DNA of 64,000 nt from CAYRTV01 sp964505785 (GTDB lineage Bacteria; Acidobacteriota; Aminicenantia; Aminicenantales; Aminicenantaceae). The translations under genes were made by a program, and so were the position numbers. Below, one piece after another: positions 33,904 to 40,600 of this stretch. Location: assembly GCA_964505785.1 (NCBI GenBank), contig CAZDJZ010000012.1, forward strand, positions 18,953 to 82,952, in the 5' to 3' direction. The notes under the pieces are model-generated. The model had not been told where the DNA came from. It ran no database searches and was given only the letters and a program-made list of their open reading frames with translations. The number at the start of each line of letters is the position of its first letter. The stretch's first letter is position 1.

Positions 33904-34746
33904 TCAGCCGGCTTGTTTGAGTACCATGGCCCCTTGGTTGACTCCGATATCCCGGGCCACGGCCAGGCACTTGGCGGTAAGCAGGAAAAAGAGCGGGCGT
34001 TTCTCATCCGAAAGCGCCTCATAATTGCCCTGTCCCTTGGAAATAATCACATCCGCCTTATCCAGAATGTTCAAAAATTCCTGAGAACATTCCGTCAAAA
34101 TGGTGCCGGGCGCATCACTCCCGGATGACATGACCTCAGCGATTTCAATAATACCGGCCGCTTCGGCATCTTCATATACGGCATCATTGATAATAGGTGC
34201 TTCCCGCACAGCATAAATCACCGGCACGGGCAATTCTTCGATCAGAATCCGGTCAAAGACAGTCTCGCCGGCATTATCCGCCAGGTAAACAATATTTTCA
34301 GCATCACGCACTTTCTCCGCAAATGCGGGATAATGATTGATGCCGAAAGAACGGTTCAGGACCTCTTCCACATCCTTTTCCAAATCAAACACAGTGTCCG
34401 CTCCGAAATCAATGATATTCCCCGCAATCGCCATTTTTGCCGCGGTCAACAGCCGGTCTTCGGATTCCGCCACCCTCTTTTTCATGTCCGGATACACAGC
34501 CATAGCGCGGCGCGTGCACTGTTTTTTCAGCTCCAAATAAGGGTCGGTGATTCCTGTTTTTCGCGAGATCATACGGTAGACTTCCCGGCCGATCTCAGCC
34601 GGAGTCGCCCGGTGCGGTTGACCCGGCAGCATTTCACAGACCGCATCCACCACATCGCGAATGGTGTCCTCATCCGGTGTGATCCTCCGCATAGTCTTTA
34701 TGGCCTGAGATAAGAAACACGGCAGGCATTCCAAACAAACTTTCAC
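33904..34746 (-). CDS. DUF89/ARMT1-like damage-control metal phosphatase
   Basis: A 280-residue member of the DUF89 family of metal-dependent phosphatases, which in characterised members hydrolyse damaged or unwanted phosphometabolites. The N-terminal CLECLPC Cys motif marks the bacterial/archaeal subfamily. The catalytic metal-binding parts are AGNIIDFGAD, VYLADNAGETVFD and ISKGQGNYEAL. The start codon overlaps the stop of the upstream Nudix hydrolase gene by four bases (ATGA-type), so the two are translationally coupled. Together they make a plausible housekeeping pair that cleans up nucleotide or sugar phosphates. No signal peptide is present, so it acts in the cytoplasm. Confidence 0.88.
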   Translation of the reverse strand: MKVCLECLPCFLSQAIKTMRRITPDEDTIRDVVDAVCEMLPGQPHRATPAEIGREVYRMISRKTGITDPYLELKKQCTRRAMAVYPDMKKRVAESEDRLLTAAKMAIAGNIIDFGADTVFDLEKDVEEVLNRSFGINHYPAFAEKVRDAENIVYLADNAGETVFDRILIEELPVPVIYAVREAPIINDAVYEDAEAAGIIEIAEVMSSGSDAPGTILTECSQEFLNILDKADVIISKGQGNYEALSDEKRPLFFLLTAKCLAVARDIGVNQGAMVLKQAG

Positions 34747-35258
34747 TGGGACCCTCCGGCAAATCCCTCTTCAATCATCGCCCGGTGGCTGGAAAAGGCG
34801 ATGTCCGGCAGCCGGTCCGGCAGAAAAAAGCGGGTTTCCGTGGTGTCGGACCCCGGGCTGGGAGTCCCTTCCGCTTCGACTTGATAGCCGATAATGACCA
34901 CTTTTTTATAACGTACGGAATCCTGGGCGTACACTCCCATCAGCTTAACAATCCGCCCGGATAATCCGGTTTCTTCATGTAATTCCCGCAAGCAGGCCTC
35001 CTCGGAAGTCTCATCGATTTCCATGAAACCCGACGGCAGCCCCCATTGACCCAGCCCCGGCTCCACGCCCCTTCTCACAAGAAGCACTTCCCCGTCCGCG
35101 TTGCGGACAAAGGCGGCAGCACAGGGAAGAGGATTTTCATAATAAATCCACCGGCAGCGGGGACATACATCACGGTCTCGATCTTCGATCCATTCCAAGA
35201 CCAACCTCGTCCCGCAGGCCAGGCAATAGGCCGCCTTCTTCTTGGTATTATCTGTCAT
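34743..35258 (-). CDS. Nudix hydrolase with N-terminal zinc ribbon
   Basis: A 171-residue Nudix hydrolase. An N-terminal zinc ribbon with CLACG and CPRCR (Cys pairs near residues 12-15 and 32-35) precedes the catalytic domain. The Nudix box is complete: GFMEIDETSEEACLRELHEE plus TGL, matching GX5EX7REUXEEXGU. It hydrolyses a nucleoside diphosphate linked to another group; zinc-ribbon members include NADH pyrophosphatase-like enzymes, but this one lacks the NudC-specific tail motif as far as I can see. It is coupled to the DUF89 phosphatase gene by a four-base overlap. Confidence 0.88.
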   Translation of the reverse strand: MTDNTKKKAAYCLACGTRLVLEWIEDRDRDVCPRCRWIYYENPLPCAAAFVRNADGEVLLVRRGVEPGLGQWGLPSGFMEIDETSEEACLRELHEETGLSGRIVKLMGVYAQDSVRYKKVVIIGYQVEAEGTPSPGSDTTETRFFLPDRLPDIAFSSHRAMIEEGFAGGSQ

Positions 35259-35356
35259 TTAACTTTTCACTTTTTACTAAATTTCTCTTTTCGTGCTCAT
35301 TTTCAAATGAATTATACATGTGCATACATACCCGGAACAATGAAAATGAATCCACA

Positions 35357-35476
35357 TGTCATCCCCAGGCCGCGGCAGCAAATATGTCATCCCCAGGCCG
35401 CGGCAGGGGCCGTGGGGATCTTAGAGTGCTTCGCCGAAAGAATCGATTCCGTTTCGCTTCGCTCCTCTGGATGACA
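35357..35476. repeat. Tandem starts of TGTCAT-bounded palindromic element
   Basis: TGTCATCCCCAGGCCGCGGC occurs at 35357 and again at 35385. The second copy continues as a full element through CTTAGAGTGCTTCGCCGAAAG and ends CTCCTCTGGATGACA. The doubled head suggests one element was cut by, or duplicated next to, another. Confidence 0.75.
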
Positions 35477-35535
35477 ATTTGTTTAATTGCCCAGTATGAC
35501 GCATACGGATACCGAAATAGTTTCATCTTCCGGCT

Positions 35536-36777
35536 TTACTCAGCGGTATTCACCACATTTTGAAAGACCCGCAGCAGGTTGCCGCCCCAGATTTTATAAA
35601 TGTCTTCTTCCGTATAGCCCCGATTGACCAATTCCCGGGTCAAATTGGGCATTTCACTAGCGTCGCTGCAGCCTTCCACGCCGCCTCCTCCATCAAAATC
35701 AGTCCCAAAACCGGCATGATCCACACCGACCAGTTCCACCACATGGTCCACATGGTCGATCACATCATAAACCGTCGCTTCGGCCGCCGGGTACTTTTCA
35801 TATATTTTGCGGTATTCCTGCCGGAGCTTATTCCGGATTTCCTCGTCTTTGATATCCCGGTAAGACCCATATTTCTCTTCCAGCGCAGCCAAAGCTTTTT
35901 CCCGTTCCGGATTGGGCGGCGTTTCCCTGACAAAGCTGGAAACAAAACAAATCTGGATTACCCCGCCTTTCTCCGCCAGCGCTTTGATCATGTCATCGGT
36001 CAGGTTACGGGGATGATCGCACAGCGCCCGGCAGCTTGAGTGAGACGCGATCACCGGTGATTGAGAATGTTCGAGAACATCGTAAAAGCTCCGGTCGGAG
36101 GCATGGGAAACATCCACCATAATCCCCAGCCGGTTGCATTCAGCCACGACTTGCCGGCCGAATTCGCTGAGCCCCATATCTTCTGCGTCTGCACGGTCGG
36201 TGGATGAATCACAGATATCATTGTCACTGGAATGGCACAGGGTGATGTAACGGACTCCCAGGTCATAAAAGGCCTGCATCTTTGATAAATCTTTCCCGAT
36301 GGGGTAACCGTTTTCCATACCGATATATGCAGCGATTTTCCCTTCTGCTTCCAGCAGGAAAGCATCCTGAGGGGATACGGCCAAAGACACCATATCCGGA
36401 TAATCTTCGCACATCTGATGTACGGCTTGAATGGCCTTACGGGCACGGGATTCAGCTTCCGCATAACCTTCCGCTGTTAGGGGACCCTGACCGACAAAAG
36501 CGGCAAAAAATTCTGCATCCAGGCCGCCTTCCTGCATGCGGGGCAGGTCAATACGGCCGCGCCGTTCATCCGTGGCCGCATGATACACACCCATATCATA
36601 GTCGCCTCCCACCATCATCATGGGCGTGTCACAATGGGTGTCCACGGTTAACGCTTCTCTGTGGATTTGTTCGACCCGCAGCTCATCTGCAGCCGGCTGG
36701 TCCTCTCCGGCGCAGGATATCAAGCCGAATGCGGCCGCAACTGAAACCATGAATAAAATTTGAATTTTATAGCGCAT
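35536..36777 (-). CDS. Membrane dipeptidase (M19), lipoprotein
   Basis: A 413-residue zinc dipeptidase of the renal dipeptidase family. The signal peptide ends in a lipobox (GLISCAGED), so the enzyme is anchored outside the cytoplasm. The binuclear zinc site is seen as VDTHCDTP, AYIGMENGYP (bridging Glu), DVSHASDRSF and IASHSSCRAL, and the GVDHAGFGTDFDGG segment holds the later Asp. It cleaves dipeptides, including some with D-residues, and would complete extracytoplasmic peptide degradation started by enzymes such as the M28 peptidase. It is alone on its transcript as far as the gaps show, about 130 bases from the ferritin-like gene. Confidence 0.93.
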   Translation of the reverse strand: MRYKIQILFMVSVAAAFGLISCAGEDQPAADELRVEQIHREALTVDTHCDTPMMMVGGDYDMGVYHAATDERRGRIDLPRMQEGGLDAEFFAAFVGQGPLTAEGYAEAESRARKAIQAVHQMCEDYPDMVSLAVSPQDAFLLEAEGKIAAYIGMENGYPIGKDLSKMQAFYDLGVRYITLCHSSDNDICDSSTDRADAEDMGLSEFGRQVVAECNRLGIMVDVSHASDRSFYDVLEHSQSPVIASHSSCRALCDHPRNLTDDMIKALAEKGGVIQICFVSSFVRETPPNPEREKALAALEEKYGSYRDIKDEEIRNKLRQEYRKIYEKYPAAEATVYDVIDHVDHVVELVGVDHAGFGTDFDGGGGVEGCSDASEMPNLTRELVNRGYTEEDIYKIWGGNLLRVFQNVVNTAE

Positions 36778-36906
36778 TGCAGACTCCTTTGAAACTGGTT
36801 TATGAACTGATTATTTTTTTACAATCAAGGGAATCTGTCAAGAGTAAATCCGGTCAAAAGGAGTAAAGAGTAAAGCGGTAAATCAAATCAAGCGGCTGGA
36901 CGCGCC

Positions 36907-37428
36907 CTACCACTTGCCGTCCATCTGAAATTCAGCGCCGTCCAGCCAGTTTCCGGTCTTATTCACCGAATCATACTGGGCCTGCAGCAGATCGTAATGG
37001 AATTTTTCTTCTTCGCTGATTTCAAGAAATATTTTTTTGGCTACCGGATCATCCGTGTCTGCGGCCGCATTCTGGAAAAAATCAATAGCGTCCCGCTCCA
37101 GCTGCATACCAATGGATAACGCTTCCACTTCCCCCTTGCCTTCAGCCCGTTTCATCCGTTCCTTCAGTTTGGTAACTAAAGGCGCATCTCCCTGATACTG
37201 CTTTGGATTGACGACCTTGCGCCAGTCGCTTCCGCCGAGAATCTGGCTGAACATTTCGCCGAACCGCTCCATATGTTTGACTTCTTCATCCGCCAGGAAC
37301 CGGAACATCTTTTGGCCGCGTTCGTGCTGAGTTACATCCGCAGCATGATTGAAAAATTTCCGTCCGTCGATTTCCAATTTAATCGCGCCTTTAATGGCAT
37401 CTTCAACCGATTTGCTGATTTTCTCCAT
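36907..37428 (-). CDS. Ferritin-like/rubrerythrin-type diiron protein
   Basis: A 173-residue four-helix protein with two E-x(n)-ExxH sets expected for a diiron site: LEIDGRKFFNHAA followed by ADEEVKHMERF in the first half and QLERDAIDFFQNAA followed by SEEEKFHYDLLQ in the second. It lacks the rubredoxin Cys domain, so it is a rubrerythrin-core or ferritin-like protein and probably works in peroxide or iron handling. It lies 48 bases downstream of a PerR-like regulator gene on the same strand, which supports a role in oxidative stress defence. The exact activity is not determined by sequence. Confidence 0.87.
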   Translation of the reverse strand: MEKISKSVEDAIKGAIKLEIDGRKFFNHAADVTQHERGQKMFRFLADEEVKHMERFGEMFSQILGGSDWRKVVNPKQYQGDAPLVTKLKERMKRAEGKGEVEALSIGMQLERDAIDFFQNAAADTDDPVAKKIFLEISEEEKFHYDLLQAQYDSVNKTGNWLDGAEFQMDGKW

Positions 37429-37476
37429 CCGGTATTCTCCTTTTTATTTTTAATGAATTGAAATTAAGCGATATTT

Positions 37477-37902
37477 TTATGAATGTCCCCGGCTCGACTG
37501 GCAATGGGAACAAATCCCATAATAGAAAACCTGGGTTTTGCTTACCCGGTGTCCATTGATGCTGGATTTATGCACATCCAAAGATTCTTCAACATCAAAA
37601 ATATTTCCGCATTTTTCACACAGGAAATGATGATGCGGGCTGGTGTCGGGATCAAAATTCACCCGGTCTTCGGCAATAGACAGCTGCTGAATCTCCCCCA
37701 CATCGTCTAAAACCTTTAATGTTTTATATACAGTGGAGAAAGACATCATGGGATATTTTTTTTTGGCTTCCTCATAAATGCTTTGAGCAGAGGGATGGGA
37801 TTTGTTTCCTTCCAAAATCTCCACGACCGCCAAGCGCTGCGGCGTTATTTTCAATCCGGACTCTTTAAGTTTTTTAATGGTATTCTTTGTATTTTTCATC
37901 AT
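37477..37902 (-). CDS. perR: Fur family regulator, PerR-like
   Basis: A 141-residue Fur-superfamily repressor. The winged-helix part runs from KITPQRLAVVEIL through SFSTVYKTLKVLDDVG, the DNA-recognition helix. The metal-binding half has HHHFLCEKCGNIFDVE, whose CxxC pairs with the C-terminal CSHC to bind structural zinc. The regulatory site residues (His in NKSHPSAQ and Asp in DRVNFDPDTSPHHH) fit PerR better than Fur. The adjacent ferritin-like gene supports a peroxide regulator. Two ATGs are adjacent at the start and no clear ribosome-binding site is seen. A perfect AT-rich palindrome lies 23 bases upstream, pointing to autoregulation. Assignment as PerR rather than Fur or Zur is inferred. 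Confidence 0.82.
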   Translation of the reverse strand: MMKNTKNTIKKLKESGLKITPQRLAVVEILEGNKSHPSAQSIYEEAKKKYPMMSFSTVYKTLKVLDDVGEIQQLSIAEDRVNFDPDTSPHHHFLCEKCGNIFDVEESLDVHKSSINGHRVSKTQVFYYGICSHCQSSRGHS

Positions 37903-37924
37903 AGCAAACGATTCCTATTCTAAC

Positions 37925-37940
37925 ATAATATTAATATTAT
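37925..37940 (-). promoter_or_regulatory. Candidate PerR box (perfect 16 bp palindrome)
   Basis: ATAATATTAATATTAT is a perfect palindrome 23 bases upstream of the PerR-like start codon. It resembles the TTATAATnATTATAA type of PerR box, although its even length differs from the usual 7-1-7 form. Confidence 0.5.
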
Positions 37941-38064
37941 TCCAAAAATATTTCTTAACAAAAATAATTATCATCCACTCTAATCCCATTTTTTTTATTT
38001 TCACTATTATATTATGATTTTCCTTTTAATAACAACCTTTTTTTAATCCTATTATTCGATTTTA

Positions 38065-38079
38065 ATTATTGAGAATAAT
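38065..38079. promoter_or_regulatory. Second Fur/PerR-like 7-1-7 inverted repeat
   Basis: ATTATTG-A-GAATAAT has seven-base arms around one base with a single mismatch. It lies in the same AT-rich gap, about 140 bases further upstream, and could be a distal operator or control the opposite side. Confidence 0.4.
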
Positions 38080-38177
38080 GTCAATTTACTTGACGAAGCA
38101 GAACAAGATTCTTACGGCCTGCTTTGCAGGCCTCAGGATAATATGGTATTGGCTGCGAGGCACGGGACGGCAGATAT

Positions 38178-40493
38178 TCACTTCCCATCATCTCCGGCCT
38201 CCCGGCTGGCTTCCTTGCCCTTACGGGCATATTCCTGGGATTTGGCCATGTCCCCCTCTCTGTTGTAGAGGTCAGCCAGCAGAAAATAGCCCAGGGGCAG
38301 GTCTTTTTTTCCCGGATCCAGCTCAAGGCCCTTTTTGACCCATTCGATCGCTTCGGGATAATTTTCTCCACGGTTTAGATAAATACGGGCTTTATAAAAG
38401 TAACTCATCGGGAAACGCGGGTTGGTTTCAATCGTCTTTTCCAGGTATTCCAACTCCTTATCAGGGTCACCCTGCAGCCGGTACAGGCGCGAGAGATTGA
38501 AAATGGCCCGGAAGTTATGCGGGACATTCTCCAGTTCCTGATGGTAAGCCTCCTCGGCCTGTTCCATCTCACCTGATTCTTCATACAGCTGTGCATAATG
38601 ATAAAACAGGTTAGGCAATTCCGGATTAATCTCTTGGGCCCTTTCCAGGAAGCGGCGGGCGTCCTCCAAATTCTGATGGGTGATATGTATACCGGCCATG
38701 GCATTGAAAGCAGAGGCGGAAGAGGGATTGATATCAACACATCTCTGATAAAACTCCAGAGCCCTGTCATCCTCATCCAGTGAATTATGGATATTTCCCA
38801 GAATGAGAAATATCTGGGAATCCGGATCTACTGTTTCCACGGCATTCAGCAGAAAGGTCTTGGCCTCTTCCAGCCGGTTGAGCTGGACATAGGAATTGGC
38901 GATATTGATCATGACAAAGGAATCATTGGGTTTGAGTTCCAACGCCTGATAGAAACAGTCCAGGGCATCCTCGAACTTGCCCCATTTGAAGTATAAATTT
39001 CCCAGAGTAAAATAGGCATCCACAACATTGGGATCGTCTTGAATAATATTTTCCACCATAGCCACGGCCTCATCAAATTGTTCCTGCAGCGACAGCTCCC
39101 GGGCATGGGACAGTTGATTGAAAACATCGATTTTATCCTTGGGGTCTCCCAGGTTGCGCCCGGATACGGACTCCGACGCACTGAAGGTCCCGATATATCC
39201 TAAAGCACTCAGTTTCTGCCGGGTCTCCTCATCCATTTTGGTATAATCCAGCTCATAGGCGCCCCGGCCGGAATCAGTTATGAAGCTCTCCAGCCGGTTC
39301 AAGAGCCGGCGGGCGTCGGCCGGCCGCTCATCCACCAAGTTCACCATTTCATCCGGATCAGCTTCCAGGTCATACAGCTCCAGCCGCGGCGCCCGAATCA
39401 GCTTGAAACGCCCATCCTGAACACTCTGCAGTTCGCTCCAGCCGTAATGGAACCGGGGGTAAAAAGTCTCGGCATAAGCTGTGCTCTCCACGGCGTTTTC
39501 ACGAGTAAAATCCGGCACCAGGCTGCGGCCCTGGACTTCAGCCGGAATATCCATATCCGTCATCTCGAGAATGGTGGGCATCACATCCACCAGCGAAACC
39601 GGTGCTGCCCGGCTCAGTCCCTGAATTTTATCAAAAGGCGTCACAAAAATAAGCGGAACATGCACGCCTTCCTCATAAATAAAAAAGCCGTGGGCGCTTT
39701 CCTTGTGTTCGCCCAGGCTTTCGCCATGATCCGCCATGAAGATCAGCAGGGTATTGTCAGAGATGCCGCTGTTGTCTATGAATTCCCACAGCCGGCCAAG
39801 CTGGTAATCGGCAAAAGCGATTTCGCCTAAATAAGGCCGGTTGGGATACATCTCATCATAAGGCGCAGGAGGCTCATACGGGGTATGCGGATCATAGAGG
39901 TGAATCCAGGAGAAAAACTTGCTGTCTTTATGGTCTTCCAGCCACGGCAAAGCCTGGTCCATGACTTCATTGCCCGGCCGCTGCACATTGCCCAAAGAGA
40001 TGGTCTTATATTTACTGAGATCGAAATGATCAAAATAATGATCAAATCCCTGATTGATCCCCCACTTGGAATCGAGCACATAGGAGGCAACAAAGGCGGA
40101 CGTGGCATAATCCTGCTGCTGGAACAGCTCCGCCAGGGTCAGCATCGGATCCGGAACCAGAAAGCCGCCGTTATCCCGCACGCCGTGAAAGGTGGGATAG
40201 GTGCCGGTCAAAATCGAGGTGTGAGAGGGCAGGGTCAAAGGGGTTACCGCGGTGCAGTTGTCGAATTTGACTCCAAGGCGGGCAAACATGTCCATAGTCG
40301 GGGTTTCCACGCCGTCAAAACCGTAGCAGCCGATGCGGTCCGCCCGCAGGGTATCCACTGTGATCAGGACCACATTGAAATCACGGGCTTTGCGGGCCGC
40401 GTTGAATTCGCCCGGCGGCAAGACCAAAAAATACAGCAGCGCGGCCGCGGACAGCCCGGCCAGGATGATGCCGATAATCCACGCTTTTTTCAT
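38178..40493 (-). CDS. Membrane-anchored sulfatase-like hydrolase/transferase fused to TPR repeats
   Basis: A 771-residue protein with an N-terminal transmembrane anchor (about 5-25), an alkaline phosphatase-superfamily domain (about 38-440) and at least seven TPR repeats (about 455-760). Metal-binding segments VLITVDTLRADRIGCYG and FMADHGESLGEHKESAHG are intact. The key position, however, reads Thr87-Leu-Pro-Ser-His instead of Cys/Ser-x-Pro-Ser-Arg, so it cannot carry formylglycine. A Thr nucleophile is known in the phosphoethanolamine transferase branch of this superfamily, suggesting phosphotransfer or phosphodiester chemistry rather than sulfate removal. The TPR part probably mediates protein contacts outside the inner membrane. 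It is followed downstream on the strand by no close gene. Confidence 0.86.
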   Translation of the reverse strand: MKKAWIIGIILAGLSAAALLYFLVLPPGEFNAARKARDFNVVLITVDTLRADRIGCYGFDGVETPTMDMFARLGVKFDNCTAVTPLTLPSHTSILTGTYPTFHGVRDNGGFLVPDPMLTLAELFQQQDYATSAFVASYVLDSKWGINQGFDHYFDHFDLSKYKTISLGNVQRPGNEVMDQALPWLEDHKDSKFFSWIHLYDPHTPYEPPAPYDEMYPNRPYLGEIAFADYQLGRLWEFIDNSGISDNTLLIFMADHGESLGEHKESAHGFFIYEEGVHVPLIFVTPFDKIQGLSRAAPVSLVDVMPTILEMTDMDIPAEVQGRSLVPDFTRENAVESTAYAETFYPRFHYGWSELQSVQDGRFKLIRAPRLELYDLEADPDEMVNLVDERPADARRLLNRLESFITDSGRGAYELDYTKMDEETRQKLSALGYIGTFSASESVSGRNLGDPKDKIDVFNQLSHARELSLQEQFDEAVAMVENIIQDDPNVVDAYFTLGNLYFKWGKFEDALDCFYQALELKPNDSFVMINIANSYVQLNRLEEAKTFLLNAVETVDPDSQIFLILGNIHNSLDEDDRALEFYQRCVDINPSSASAFNAMAGIHITHQNLEDARRFLERAQEINPELPNLFYHYAQLYEESGEMEQAEEAYHQELENVPHNFRAIFNLSRLYRLQGDPDKELEYLEKTIETNPRFPMSYFYKARIYLNRGENYPEAIEWVKKGLELDPGKKDLPLGYFLLADLYNREGDMAKSQEYARKGKEASREAGDDGK

Positions 40494-40541
40494 ATCGCCA
40501 TTTTAGCATAACCGGTTTTTTTCGTCAGCTTCATATAAGCC

Positions 40542-40574
40542 AAAAAAAAAAAGCGGCGCGCCGGAGCGCGCCGC
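40542..40574 (-). terminator. Rho-independent terminator of the TonB receptor gene
   Basis: On the minus strand a 9 bp stem, GCGGCGCGC and GCGCGCCGC around the loop TCCG, is followed by 11 Ts. It lies about 25 bases past the receptor stop codon and is the clearest intrinsic terminator in the window. Confidence 0.9.
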
Positions 40575-40600
40575 CTTGAAATTTCTGTTGTTTTAACGGC

